Origin: Microtetraspora glauca
GTDB taxonomy: Bacteria; Actinomycetota; Actinomycetes; Streptosporangiales; Streptosporangiaceae
Length of the DNA stretch: 64,000 nucleotides
Reading direction: 5' to 3'
Assembly: GCA_001570385.1 (NCBI GenBank)
Contig: BBYL01000032.1
Location: 1 to 64,000, forward strand
Program-made: the position numbers and the translations under genes
In this document: piece by piece, positions 1 to 8,072 of the stretch
Position numbering within the stretch: the stretch's first letter is position 1
Layout of the letters: the number at the start of each line of letters is the position of its first letter
The notes under the pieces: model-generated
What the model was told of the DNA's origin: nothing
Databases searched by the model: none
What the model saw: the letters and a program-made list of their open reading frames with translations, nothing else

Positions 1-2
1 GC

Positions 3-266
3 ACCGGCCATACCTTCACCGACCTCGCACGACGGATCAATCCGATCGTGCGCGGCTGGATGCAGTACTACGGCGCGTATTACCGCTCCGCTCTGTATCC
101 CCTTCTGACGCGCATCAACGCCTACCTGATGCGCTGGATCCGCAACAAATACAAACGGCTGCAAGCTAAGAAGAAGGCCCTGGAGTGCTGGCGGGGAATC
201 ACACAGCGATGTCCCCGCATGTTCGCGCACTGGCCATGGACACCTTCGGTCCCGCACGCCTGGTGA
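3..266 (+). CDS. Group II intron reverse transcriptase/maturase, C-terminal end (partial)
   Basis: The window opens inside the reading frame of a group II intron-encoded protein. The 87 visible residues include the GWMQYYG segment and a basic tail (RWIRNKYKRLQAKKKAL), which is the C-terminal maturase (GIIM) region that binds intron RNA to promote splicing. The stop is TGA at 264-266. Intron RNA domains V and VI follow directly, as expected when the protein is encoded in domain IV. The reverse-transcriptase core with the YADD motif would lie upstream, outside the window. Family assignment is firm; whether the intron is active cannot be judged. Confidence 0.9.
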   Translation, partial: TGHTFTDLARRINPIVRGWMQYYGAYYRSALYPLLTRINAYLMRWIRNKYKRLQAKKKALECWRGITQRCPRMFAHWPWTPSVPHAW

Positions 267-278
267 CCAGAGTGACAG

Positions 279-352
279 GAGCCCGGTGAACCGAGAGGTT
301 CACGCCGGGATCTGTGGGAGCCCCGAGGTGAAATCCCTCGGGGCCACCCGAC
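279..352 (+). ncRNA. Group II intron 3' end: domains V and VI
   Basis: Domain V is a 34-35 nt hairpin at 279-313. It has the catalytic AGC triad at 280-282, stem CCCGG/CCGGG, a small bulge at 302-304, an upper stem GAACC/GGTTC and a GAGA (GNRA) loop at 293-296. Domain VI follows, with a perfect 9-bp stem GCCCCGAGG/CCTCGGGGC (320-328 and 336-344). A346 can bulge as the branch-point adenosine, seven nucleotides before the likely 3' splice site after ...CCGAC at 352. The splice point is inferred from the usual AC/AY ending and from where the interrupted kinase frame resumes. Confidence 0.8.
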
Positions 353-988
353 AAGAAGTGGTCTTGTGACAGATCAACTTCGGAACCAGAGGCTTCACGT
401 GTCCCAACGACCGGGTGGGTCGGAGTCGCGGTGCCGAACTGCGAAGTCGGCCATGCGTCCAGCACCAATCCGGCCATGAAGACAGCGCCGCCGGTTCCTG
501 CCAGCCAGAAGGCGACCCGCCAGCGCGGACCGGGAAGAGAGCCGTCGGGAAAGATCACGGGCAGCACGGTGAGCAGTAGCACGACTTGGGGCAGCCACAG
601 CCAGTTCATGATCCAGAACGGCACCGAGGCCGAGAGCGGCATCTCAGCGGGGATCAGTGGGTGGTCGCTGGTGATCGCGGCGTCGTACCCCCAGCGCACG
701 ATCTCCAGGTCTGCGAAGGCGGCGACCGCATAGTGCGCGGCGCCGAGCCCGGCGATCACCATCATGATCGGGCCGATCCTGTTGCCGGGTGTGCGCAGGA
801 TCACCAGGCGTCCGAGCCAGGACAGCAACAGGGCATTCGGGGCGTTGTGGAAGATGAACAGCCCGTACTGCACGTCCCACGATCGTCCGCGGACCCCCAA
901 TGAGCCGACCGCTAGGTAGGGCGGTCACCATCGTGATCGCCGCGGCTGCGAACGTCACCCGGCCCGACGCTCGCCGTGACGACTCCAT
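353..988 (-). pseudogene. Sensor histidine kinase-like membrane protein, N-terminal part, interrupted by the group II intron and frameshifted
   Basis: Reading leftwards from ATG at 988 the frame begins MESSRRASGRVTFAAAAITM and continues after a one-base shift at the C5 run 894-898 (G5 on the coding strand). Removing one G joins GRLIG to VRGRSWDVQYG. The product has several membrane helices and the TPGNRIGP and FPDGSLPGPRWR signatures seen in the N-terminal membrane half of many actinobacterial sensor kinases. Coding similarity stops at 353, where the oppositely oriented intron begins; the kinase catalytic half is not in the window. The response regulator at 2173 may have been its partner. The gene is broken twice, once by insertion and once by a frameshift that could be a sequencing error. 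Confidence 0.65.
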
Positions 989-1150
989 GACATCAAGTAT
1001 CGACCCGCGGATCGGCCTCAGACAGCGGCTGTACCGAACCACCATCGTGCGGCTGGCCACACCGACGATCGGCTGGTCGGCACGGTGTGATCTCGAGCGA
1101 GCACGTCGGAGATTGGAAGCACGTTTCCCATCTACCCGGAGGTGTCCACC

Positions 1151-1779
1151 ATGGCCGACAACTCGCTTCCACGCACCCTCGCCCGGATCTCCGGCATCGC
1201 CGCGATCGCCGGGCCGGTCCTGCTGCTGCTCAGCAGCGTCGCCTACCTGACAGCCGGCAACGAGGTCAACGACGGTGTCCTCGGCGGCACCATCGGAGTC
1301 TGGTCGTGCATCGCGATCGCCACCATCGGCATCTGCCGGCTCGCGGAACCGCTGGCGCCACGTGCCGCGCCCATCGTCAACGCCGTCGCGCTCACCGGCT
1401 GGATCGGCGGAATGAGCTTCAACATCACCGCCATGTACACGGAGAGGTACGGCACCGACTTCATCAACGACCCGGACCTCGACGGTGCGGACCTGATCGG
1501 GGTGCTCGCCTATCTGCCCTGGGGATGGATGGCGCCGTTCGGGCGCATCCTGATGGGGTGGCTGCTGTGGGCACCAAGGTGGTGGCGAACTGGACCGCGG
1601 GGCTGCTGGCCTTCGGCGGGGTCCTCTTCGTCACCGGAGGCCCGGCGCGGATCGACGTCGTCGTGATCACGACCGACGTCGTGCTGACCGTCGCGCTGGT
1701 CACCATCGGCCTCCAGCTCCTGCGGCGGGCGTCGGCTACGAGAGACTTGGACGAGACGGCGCTTCCGGTGGAAGCCTGA
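1151..1779 (+). pseudogene. Multi-pass membrane protein of unknown function, frameshifted
   Basis: ATG at 1151 starts a hydrophobic protein (MADNSLPRTLARISGIAAIA...) with about six predicted helices. The frame is hydrophobic and coherent up to LMGWLLW near 1568. After that the coherent frame is the next one (GTKVVANWTAGLLAFGGVLF), which ends at TGA 1777-1779. Adding one G to the GGG run at 1569-1571 restores a single protein of about 209 residues. I do not recognise the family. It lies 16 nt before another small membrane gene and upstream of the response regulator, so it was probably part of the same signalling locus. Confidence 0.55.
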
Positions 1780-1794
1780 GCGGAGGTGAGGGCG

Positions 1795-2163
1795 ATGGCA
1801 GACGCGGCGTTCCGGCTCGGGTGGGTGCTCCTCGCCTGCCTGCTGGCCGCGTTTGCCGTCAACCACGGCACTGGCTTCTTCGCGTTCGCCGAGTCCGATA
1901 CCGATCGCCTGATGTTCGTCGGGCTCGCGGCGATGAACCTGCTGGGGCTTGTCGTGGTGCTGGTCGCCTACCGGCCGGGCGAACGCTGGGCATGGGCGGC
2001 GACGTGGGTGCCCATCGCGGCGACGGCGCTCGTCGTCCTGTACGTCGACGAGCGCTCGATCGGGTACTTCTACCTGGGCGCTGCCCTGGTGATGGCGCTG
2101 ACGCAGGCCGCAGCCTGGCCGCGAATGGGCTCCGTCACCGCGGGCGGCGCCGCCCGGCGCTAG
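1795..2163 (+). CDS. Small membrane protein, four predicted helices
   Basis: I place the start at ATG 1795, since GGAGGT at 1781-1786 is correctly spaced as a ribosome binding site; an upstream GTG at 1786 is less likely. The 122-residue product is mostly hydrophobic with helices near residues 8-24, 40-58, 67-84 and 90-108, and has a basic C-terminus (GGAARR). I do not recognise a named family. It sits between the frameshifted membrane gene and the response regulator, nine nucleotides before the latter, which suggests one transcript and a membrane role linked to that regulator. Confidence 0.6.
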   Translation: MADAAFRLGWVLLACLLAAFAVNHGTGFFAFAESDTDRLMFVGLAAMNLLGLVVVLVAYRPGERWAWAATWVPIAATALVVLYVDERSIGYFYLGAALVMALTQAAAWPRMGSVTAGGAARR

Positions 2164-2172
2164 CGTGCATCC

Positions 2173-2838
2173 ATGATCCGTGTCGTCGCGGCCGAGGACA
2201 GCTACCTCATCCGGGAGGGGCTCAAGCTGCTGCTGGCCACCCAGCCCGACCTTGAGCTGGTGGCCACGGCGGCCTCCCTGCCTGAGCTGCTGGCGGTCGT
2301 CGATGAGCACCGGCCCGACGTGCTGGTGACCGACGTCCGGATGCCGCCTGGGCAGGGCGACGAGGGCATCCGCGCTGCCGAGCAGTTCGCGGCCACCCAA
2401 CCAGATCTCGGGATCGTCGTGCTGTCGCAGTACGTCGAGCCGGACTGGGCGCTGCGGCTGTTCGAGCCGACCGCTGCGCGCCGGGCGTACCTGCTCAAGG
2501 AGCGGGTGGGGGACGTCGCCCAGCTGCGCCAGGCGATCGCGGCGGTGACGACAGGCGGCTCGGTGCTCGACCCCCGCGTCGTCGACGCGCTGGTGCAGGC
2601 GCGCAGCGCGCGTGAGCGGTCACCCCTCGCGCGCCTCACCCCGCGCGAGACCGAGGTGCTCGGGCTCATGGCCACTGGGATGTCCAACGCGGCGCTCGCC
2701 GAGCAGCTTGTGCTGTCGAAGCGGGCGGTCGAGAAACACATCACCGCCGTGCTCACAAAACTCAACCTCGGCCCCGACGATCCCGGGGTCCACCGCCGGG
2801 TGCGCGCGGTGCTCGTGTACCTGGCCGCCACCGGCTGA
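2173..2838 (+). CDS. NarL/LuxR-type two-component response regulator
   Basis: This 221-residue protein has a receiver domain (residues 1-120) with the acidic pair E8/D9, phosphoacceptor Asp54 in LVTDVRMP, and the conserved lysine in YLLKERV. A C-terminal LuxR-type helix-turn-helix starts at LTPRETEVLGLMATGMSN (about residue 155), with recognition helix SKRAVEKHI. It is expected to bind DNA after phosphorylation by a sensor kinase. The natural partner may be the broken kinase encoded in the opposite direction at 353-988. If so, the regulator is now an orphan. A clear terminator follows. Confidence 0.9.
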   Translation: MIRVVAAEDSYLIREGLKLLLATQPDLELVATAASLPELLAVVDEHRPDVLVTDVRMPPGQGDEGIRAAEQFAATQPDLGIVVLSQYVEPDWALRLFEPTAARRAYLLKERVGDVAQLRQAIAAVTTGGSVLDPRVVDALVQARSARERSPLARLTPRETEVLGLMATGMSNAALAEQLVLSKRAVEKHITAVLTKLNLGPDDPGVHRRVRAVLVYLAATG

Positions 2839-2841
2839 ACT

Positions 2842-2870
2842 CAGGGGGTATGACTTCGTCATGCCCCCTG
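2842..2870 (+). terminator. Rho-independent-type hairpin after the response regulator
   Basis: The sequence CAGGGGGTATGAC and its near-perfect complement GTCATGCCCCCTG form a 13-bp stem with one G-T pair and a three-base loop, starting four bases after the stop codon. No strong T tract follows, as is common in high-GC actinomycetes. Confidence 0.7.
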
Positions 2871-3019
2871 TAGGAGGTGGCCGTCACATTGGTCTCAGGA
2901 AGGTCGCGACCACCTTGCGCCAGCAGCTCTACGGGGTGTTCGGGGCTCGTCGAGAGGTCAGGTGTCGCGCCCGGTCGGAGGTCATCCAGGACGGCCGCGC
3001 AGTCACCTCGGCGCTGACC

Positions 3020-3463
3020 TCAGTCGGCGGAGTCAGGCGCTGGTCGCAGTCGCCCGCGTGCCCAGGGCTTCCGCATCTCTACTCCGTGCGCGAGCAGGAC
3101 GGCCCGGACCGTGTTCGCGGTCGTTCCGTACTTGGTGGCGATCTGTGACAAGGACCAGCCTTCGCTGTAGAGCCGAGCGGCAGCCTTGGTGTGCCTGGCG
3201 GCAAGCCCGTCGCGTCTTAGCGGAACCTCCTGCCGATGCAGGTGAGCGACGACCGTCCTGCGGTGGATTCCGTACGTCTCGCTCAACTCAGTGGTGCTTG
3301 CGCCAGCAAGGTACGCGGCCACGAGCGCCTCGACCTGGGCGGGCGTCAGAAATGTTTGAACTTTCCCAACTGCCCCCACGATCGGCCCCCGAGAGTCCCG
3401 AACAGGGGGTTCAACCGCCCTCACCTGAGTTCGGTAGTGTCCCCGTGACCAGCGGGAATGCAC
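3020..3463 (-). CDS. Double helix-turn-helix protein, recombinase-associated type (copy 1)
   Basis: The GTG start at 3463 gives 147 residues. There are two tandem resolvase-like HTH units: FLTPAQVEALVAAYLAGAST with ELSETYGIHRRTVVAHL, then AARLYSEGWSLSQIATKYGT with TANTVRAVLLAHGV. It has no catalytic domain. Similar two-HTH proteins are common in Actinobacteria near recombinases and genomic islands. A homologue at 26882-27343 has the same orientation and the same sequence around the start codon, 23.88 kb away. Its 5' end overlaps the end of the neighbouring DUF202 gene by 53 nt, as if this segment had been inserted there. DNA binding is well supported; the biological role is unknown. Confidence 0.7.
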   Translation of the reverse strand: MHSRWSRGHYRTQVRAVEPPVRDSRGPIVGAVGKVQTFLTPAQVEALVAAYLAGASTTELSETYGIHRRTVVAHLHRQEVPLRRDGLAARHTKAAARLYSEGWSLSQIATKYGTTANTVRAVLLAHGVEMRKPWARGRLRPAPDSAD

Positions 3464-3797
3464 TGTTTCGTTGGTCAGCTCCCTTCGTGAGCGAGGCGAG
3501 CTCGGTGGCGGCGATCAATGCCGTAGCGATCGCCAGGCTCAGGGGGGCGCGTCCACCTCGGGGGCGTGCCCGGTCGCGGGTTCCGGCGTCGTGGTCGTAG
3601 CGCCCTCGGCTCTCGGCGAAGACCCAGAGACCCAGCATGAGTGCGGCCGCCAGCGGAAGAACCGCCGCCAGCCCGAGGGAGTCGGCGGTGAGCCGGGCCA
3701 TGATCGCCGCGCCGGCCACGAGTGAGAGCGAGGTGCGCTGCCAGGCTAGAGCGGTGCGCTCGTTCGGTTCTCCGGGATCGCCCATTGCTCGGCTCAT
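3411..3797 (-). CDS. DUF202 family membrane protein (second of a tandem pair)
   Basis: ATG at 3797 overlaps the stop of the preceding DUF202 gene (ATGA). The product carries the DUF202 opening PNERTALAWQRTSLSLVAG, followed by hydrophobic helices (LAAVLPLAAALMLGLWVF and LAIATALIAATELASL). The last 20 or so residues (QRNSAFPLVTGTLPNSGEGG) overlap the HTH gene and look unlike the family, so the natural C-terminus was probably replaced when the HTH segment arrived. DUF202 proteins are small inner-membrane proteins of unknown function, often found in pairs. Confidence 0.7.
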   Translation of the reverse strand: MSRAMGDPGEPNERTALAWQRTSLSLVAGAAIMARLTADSLGLAAVLPLAAALMLGLWVFAESRGRYDHDAGTRDRARPRGGRAPLSLAIATALIAATELASLTKGADQRNSAFPLVTGTLPNSGEGG

Positions 3798-4223
3798 GGT
3801 GTGTCGTCGAGACCTGCAGCCATGAGCCCCACTGCCGCGACGACCACGACGATGCCGAACAACGCGCCGAAACCGAAGTGCGGCAGAGGATCGCCACGAC
3901 GAATAGCTCGTTCGGCTCGGGCCCATCGGATCCAGGCCGCCAGCGCAGAGAGCATTCCCAGGGCCGCCAGGAGCATGGCGATCGCGTACTGGACGATGCT
4001 CGGGATCGAGAGCTCGACGACGTCGAGGGCGACCCCGGCTGCAAGCAGTGCGAGAGAGGTGCGGACCCAGGCGAGAAAGGTGCGCTCGTTTGGCAAAGCT
4101 GAACCGGTAGTCGGGCTCCACGCCTTCGTCGTAGACCCAGCCCGGCCACCTGCCGTCCTTGCCTCTCGGCTGCGCAGTCTCGTCCGTCCGCGATTCTGCC
4201 GAGGTGCGGCCTGGTCGCTTCAT
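3794..4223 (-). pseudogene. DUF202 family membrane protein (first of the pair), one-base frameshift
   Basis: ATG at 4223 overlaps the hydratase stop as ATGA. The frame reads to DEGVEPDYRFSFA and then shifts: an extra base in the TTT run 4089-4091 turns the expected FANERTFLAWVRTSLALLAAG into FAKRAH. The shifted frame carries the DUF202 core, three helices and stop at 3794. Corrected length is about 142 residues, normal for the family. The two DUF202 genes and the hydratase share ATGA overlaps, so they are translationally coupled. Function is unknown, and a sequencing error is as likely as real inactivation. Confidence 0.65.
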
Positions 4224-5045
4224 GACCGGTTGGACACCGCCCTTTGCTTGGTGGCGAAGGCGGCCACGGCGGCGATATGGTCGGCCGTGATCCCGCACTC
4301 CTTGTGGCGGCGGATCTCGGCGGCCATGGAGTCCTCGAGTGTCTGGTCGGCGGCGTCGATCAGGTTCTGCTTGATCGCGGCGAGTGCTCCCCGCGGCCCG
4401 TCGGCGAGCTGCCTGGCGAGGGCAGTGGTGGTGGCCGAGAGGTCCTCCTCGGTGCAGAGCCGGTCGAGCAGGCCGAGGTCGGCTGCCGCCTGGGCGTCCA
4501 CACGCGGGTTGAGGAACAGCAGCTCGCGCGCCTTCGCCGGGCCGACGAGTCGCTGCAACAGCCAGGCGACGCCGAAGTCGCCGGAGAGGCCGACCGACGC
4601 AAAGGCAGTGACCATGAGCGCGCGAGCGCTTCCGACGCGCAGGTCCGCGGCCAGCGCCAGGCCCAGGCCCGCGCCCGCGGCGGCGCCGGGGAGCGAGGCG
4701 ACGACAGGGGTCCGGGCGCGGTAGAGCGCGCCCGCGGTGAGCTTCTGGTGCTCGAGCTGCTCCGCGGCGGCCGTCGGGTCGATCTCATCCGCCCCCGCCG
4801 CCCTCGCCGCCACGGTCGTGGAAGTCGAGCACGTCACCGCCGGAGCAGAAGGCGCCACCGGAACCGGTGATCACGAGGCAGCCCACCTCGGGATCCTGGT
4901 CCAGCAGAGGGATCGCCCGGCCCAGAGCCTCCAGCATCTCTTGGGACAGCGCGTTGCGGCGCTCGGGCCGGTTGAGCGTGAGGGTGCCCACGCCCCCCTC
5001 AACGCTGGCCAGGAGGTGGTCCGTGCCGGTCTCGATGGTCGTCAT
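4220..5045 (-). pseudogene. Enoyl-CoA hydratase/isomerase (crotonase family), one-base frameshift
   Basis: ATG at 5045 opens MTTIETGTDHLLASVEGGVG, followed by the crotonase signatures LNRPERRNALSQEML, CSGGDVLDFHDR and GAAAGAGLGLALAADLRVG (oxyanion hole) and the C-terminal AIKQNL helix. The frame breaks at the C5 run 4792-4796; removing one base joins GGEGGG to ADEIDPTAAAEQ and gives about 274 residues, typical for the family. It would hydrate enoyl-CoA intermediates, fitting cluster 1. A perfect 16-bp palindrome at 5080-5095 lies 35 bp upstream, matching the operator found before the ABC operon. The frameshift is in a homopolymer, so the gene may be intact in the cell. Confidence 0.7.
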
Positions 5046-5079
5046 CGGGGTTCCCTTCTCGATCCGTCGCGGCAGCGGA

Positions 5080-5095
5080 TCGAATCCGGATTCGA
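5080..5095. promoter_or_regulatory. Operator-like palindrome (site E) upstream of the enoyl-CoA hydratase
   Basis: TCGAATCCGGATTCGA is a perfect 16-bp inverted repeat, 35 bp before the hydratase start. It fits the shared pattern TTGAA-N6-TTCAA (here TCGAA-N6-TTCGA) and shares its TCCGGA centre with site D. A TetR-type regulator binding dimeric palindromes of this size is likely; the identity is inferred. Confidence 0.6.
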
Positions 5096-5381
5096 CTTCA
5101 TTTTGGAGTCCGATCGCAACCCGAAGGCCGGCAGTCGTGTCTAGGTCGACACCTCCTGCCGCAACGGCAAGCTGACGATGATCCTGGAGCGGGCCGCCGC
5201 CATCGATCCCAAGTTCCGGGAGGTACGACGACAGTGCAGCGGATGCTCGGCGTCGTAGCCCGAGGTCACGCCACGAGTGACCACGCGCACTGCGCCGCAG
5301 GTTGGCGCGCGCGGAGTCGAGGGGGCGCGCAGGCATGGGGGGACTCCGGTGAAGTTGAGGGGTATGTGACGCTAGACGCAC

Positions 5382-5397
5382 TTGAGTCCGGATTCAA
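5382..5397. promoter_or_regulatory. Operator-like palindrome (site D) between the hydratase and the ABC operon
   Basis: TTGAGTCCGGATTCAA is a 16-bp palindrome with one mismatch, 152 bp before the substrate-binding-protein gene. It has the same form as sites A, B, C and E. Confidence 0.55.
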
Positions 5398-5444
5398 TAC
5401 GAGTCTCTCGAATCCGAGACAACCGCGAGCAGCCCTTGACGTCC

Positions 5445-5474
5445 GTACTTGAATATGAGTTCATGTTTGAACCC
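5445..5474. promoter_or_regulatory. Operator-like site A and promoter region of the ABC/sulfatase operon
   Basis: The core TTGAATATGAGTTCAT (5449-5464) is followed at once by a third half-site, GTTTGAA. Sites B and C have the same arrangement in front of two other transcripts. A TTGACG element at 5436-5441 is a possible -35 box, in which case the operator would cover the -10 region and a bound protein would block transcription. The -10 itself is not clear. Confidence 0.6.
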
Positions 5475-5548
5475 GGTGACCCACGACACATGATGAGGGC
5501 TCGGCATCAGTCTTAGCTGCACCCCACAGGTGCCCCGGAAGGAACCCC

Positions 5549-7096
5549 ATGTTGAGAAATCCCAAGCATCGCCTCGCGCCGCTCGTCGTCGCGGGTTCAC
5601 TGGCACTCGCCGCATGCGGTGGAGGAGCCGACAGTGCCGACCGGACCCCGAGCGGGGAGGCGCAGCGGGGCGGCGCGCTGACGGTGGCCACCGAGATCGC
5701 CTGGACGACTGATCCGAACGATGCCACCACTCTCAGCAGTTGGACCGCGAGTCAGGCGATCTATGACAGGCTCGTGTACGCCCGCCCCGACGGCACTGTT
5801 GAGCCCGGGCTCGCGGAGTCCGTCGAGATGTCCGACGACGGCCGGCGCTATACGGTCAAGATGCGTCCTGGCACCACGTTCCACGACGGAACCCCTGTCG
5901 ACGCGGAGGCTGTCAAGGTCAGTCTCGACCGTGTCCGGGATCCCAAGGCGCCCTCCACCAGCGCGGTCTACTTCGCATCTGTGGACACTGTCGAGGTGGT
6001 CGATGGCCGCACCGTCCAGATCAACATGAAGCGCCCGGACGTCGCCTTTCTCCGGCTCGGGCTCGGCGGCGTGGCGTCCGGGATCGTCTCGCCGACCGCT
6101 CTGAAGAAGTACGGCGACAAGATCGACCAGAATCCGGTGGGTGCTGGGCCCTTCAAGTTCGTGCGCGAGAACCCGGGCGACGAGCTGCAGCTGGAGCGGT
6201 TCGACGACTACTACGACCCCGCGCGGCCCTACCTCGACAAGGTGACCTTGAAGTTCATTCCTGACGCGCAGGCGCGGTACGCAAGCCTCACGTCGGGCGC
6301 CGTGGACGTCATCCACAACATCGACCCGAAGAGCATCAAGAGCGCCAAGGCCAACAATTCCGTCGTGATCAGCCATCCGTCGGGCTTCGGCAACAGCCTG
6401 ATCTCGCTGAACAACACGCGCGCTCCGTTCGACGATGTCCGAGCACGTGAGGCGGTGTGTGCCGCCACTGACGCTGACGCGATCAATCAGGCCGTGTATC
6501 TCGGGGTCTACCGGACCGACATCAGTTCGCCGTTCGGGCCGGAGCATCCCTTCGGCCCTGCGAAGACTCCCGAGGGGCATGTGTCCTACGACCTCGACCG
6601 CGCCAAGAAGCTGGTCGAGGAACTTGGAGGACTCGATGTCACGCTGACCGTCGCGTCCGTCTACAAGTCTCTCGGGGACGCCATCATGGCGCAGTGGCAA
6701 GCCGCCGGGATCCACGTCACGGGCGAGGCAGTTGAGTCGACGACGGCCATCGAGCGGGCGACGCGTCGGGAGTACGAGGCGATGCCGTATCGCTACCAGG
6801 GCGATGTCGAGCCAGATCGCAACGTCGCGAACTTCTTCGTTGAGGGCGCGTTCCTCAACACCACCGGCTATGCGGACCCGGAGGTCGGAAGGCTCGTCGC
6901 CGAGGGGCGTCAGGCGACGGACGAGTCTCGACGCAAGGAGATCTATACCCAGATCTCGGACAAGCTGGCGGAGGCGACCCCGATGTGCTGGCTCTTCTCC
7001 AACGACCTTCCCCAGGCGTGGCGCTCCTACGTCGGTGGCATCCCGGACGCCCCTGACGGCCGCACCGTGTTGCGTGATGCCTACGTGACCCAGTGA
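5549..7096 (+). CDS. ABC transporter substrate-binding lipoprotein, family 5 (Opp/Dpp type)
   Basis: The ATG at 5549 follows a GGAAGGA ribosome site. The 515-residue product has a lipoprotein signal peptide with lipobox LALAAC (Cys23 becomes the lipidated N-terminus) and the family-5 fold: YDRLVYARPDGTVEPGLAES, FHDGTPVDAEAVKVSLDR, NPVGAGPFKFV and the C-terminal PMCWLFSNDL region. It would bind the substrate outside the membrane and deliver it to the permeases encoded next. Family 5 proteins take peptides, but also glycosides, opines and other organic compounds. The downstream sulfatase, FGE and CoA ligase suggest a sulfated organic ligand; that is inference. Confidence 0.93.
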   Translation: MLRNPKHRLAPLVVAGSLALAACGGGADSADRTPSGEAQRGGALTVATEIAWTTDPNDATTLSSWTASQAIYDRLVYARPDGTVEPGLAESVEMSDDGRRYTVKMRPGTTFHDGTPVDAEAVKVSLDRVRDPKAPSTSAVYFASVDTVEVVDGRTVQINMKRPDVAFLRLGLGGVASGIVSPTALKKYGDKIDQNPVGAGPFKFVRENPGDELQLERFDDYYDPARPYLDKVTLKFIPDAQARYASLTSGAVDVIHNIDPKSIKSAKANNSVVISHPSGFGNSLISLNNTRAPFDDVRAREAVCAATDADAINQAVYLGVYRTDISSPFGPEHPFGPAKTPEGHVSYDLDRAKKLVEELGGLDVTLTVASVYKSLGDAIMAQWQAAGIHVTGEAVESTTAIERATRREYEAMPYRYQGDVEPDRNVANFFVEGAFLNTTGYADPEVGRLVAEGRQATDESRRKEIYTQISDKLAEATPMCWLFSNDLPQAWRSYVGGIPDAPDGRTVLRDAYVTQ

Positions 7097-7121
7097 CATC
7101 CCGAGCTGACCTGGAGGGCAC

Positions 7122-8072
7122 ATGGTGCGCTATCTCGTTCTGAGAGCTGGCCAGCTGATCATTGTGGTGTTCGGAGTCACGGTCGTCTCCTTCGTGGTCC
7201 TCCACCTCCTCCCCGGAGACGTCACGACGACGGTCCTCGGGGAGGGGGCCAGCCCCGAGGCCAAGGCGGCGTTGCGAGCCGAGCTCGGCCTGGATGCCCC
7301 GCTGCTTTCTCGGTATTGGGAGTGGCTCTCGAGCGCTGTGCGAGGCGATCTGGGGGATTCGCTCACGCTGGGCTACCCGGTGACCGAGTTGATCCGGCTC
7401 CGCCTGCCGGTCACGTTGGAGTTGGCTGTCGCGACCCTGTCGGCCGCGGTTCTGCTGGCCATCCCGACTGCGTTGGTGGCTGCTCGTTTCCGGAACCGGT
7501 GGCAGGACAAGGTCTTGAGCATGGGCGCCTACGCCGGCATCGCGGCGCCGCCGTTCTTGGCAGGAATCGTGCTCATCTACGTCTTCTCCGTGAAGCTGGG
7601 CTGGCTGCCGGCGACGGGATGGAACTCATGGTCGGAGGGGCTTGTGGCCCATGTGCAGACGCTGGTCATGCCGGTGGCGTCATTGCTGTTCGTCGAGGCA
7701 GCCGTCTTTATGCGAGTCCTCAGGTCGGACCTCGTGGCCCAGTTGAGTGACGAGGAGTACCCCCTCGTGGCTCGGGCCAAGGGGGCGCCCATGCGGTCGG
7801 TGATGATCAGGCACGTCCTGCGCAACTCGCTCCTGCCGTTCGTGACGATCGTCGGCCTCCAGTTCGGCGTGCTGCTCGGTGGCGCCGTGATCGTGGAGCA
7901 CCTGTTCGCTCTGCCAGGACTGGGCGAGTTGCTGGTGACCTCGATCTACCAGCGAGACGCCACGACCGTTCAGGGAATCGTGATGTTCATTGCGGTCTCC
8001 TTCGTGCTGATCAATGCGCTGGTCGACCTCCTCTACCGATTCATCGACCCGCGAGTGAGGCAGCATGGGTGA
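7122..8072 (+). CDS. ABC transporter permease, DppB/OppB type
   Basis: The ATG at 7122 has GGAGGG-like spacing upstream. The 316-residue protein has six predicted helices, starting with RLGQ-type YLVLRAGQLIIVVFGVTVVS, the conserved LPGD motif, the DLGDSLTLGYPVTELIRLRLPVTLEL segment typical of DppB, and the cytoplasmic EAA loop EEYPLVARAKGAPMRSVMIRH that docks to the ATPases. It pairs with the next gene to form the membrane channel. The two genes overlap by eight bases, so they are translationally coupled. Confidence 0.93.
   Translation: MVRYLVLRAGQLIIVVFGVTVVSFVVLHLLPGDVTTTVLGEGASPEAKAALRAELGLDAPLLSRYWEWLSSAVRGDLGDSLTLGYPVTELIRLRLPVTLELAVATLSAAVLLAIPTALVAARFRNRWQDKVLSMGAYAGIAAPPFLAGIVLIYVFSVKLGWLPATGWNSWSEGLVAHVQTLVMPVASLLFVEAAVFMRVLRSDLVAQLSDEEYPLVARAKGAPMRSVMIRHVLRNSLLPFVTIVGLQFGVLLGGAVIVEHLFALPGLGELLVTSIYQRDATTVQGIVMFIAVSFVLINALVDLLYRFIDPRVRQHG

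Noticed and set aside
894..898. Programmed ribosomal frameshift in the kinase or other broken genes
   Set aside because: No slippery heptamer, stimulatory hairpin or stop-codon arrangement is visible; simple indels explain all cases.
3020..3475. HTH repeats as ends of an insertion sequence
   Set aside because: The repeats are genes in direct orientation; I found no short inverted repeats or transposase tied to them, so I describe them only as a bracketing pair.
5403..5420. GTCTC...GAGAC arms near the ABC operon as another operator
   Set aside because: The arms do not fit the TTGAA-N6-TTCAA pattern and have no second copy in the window.
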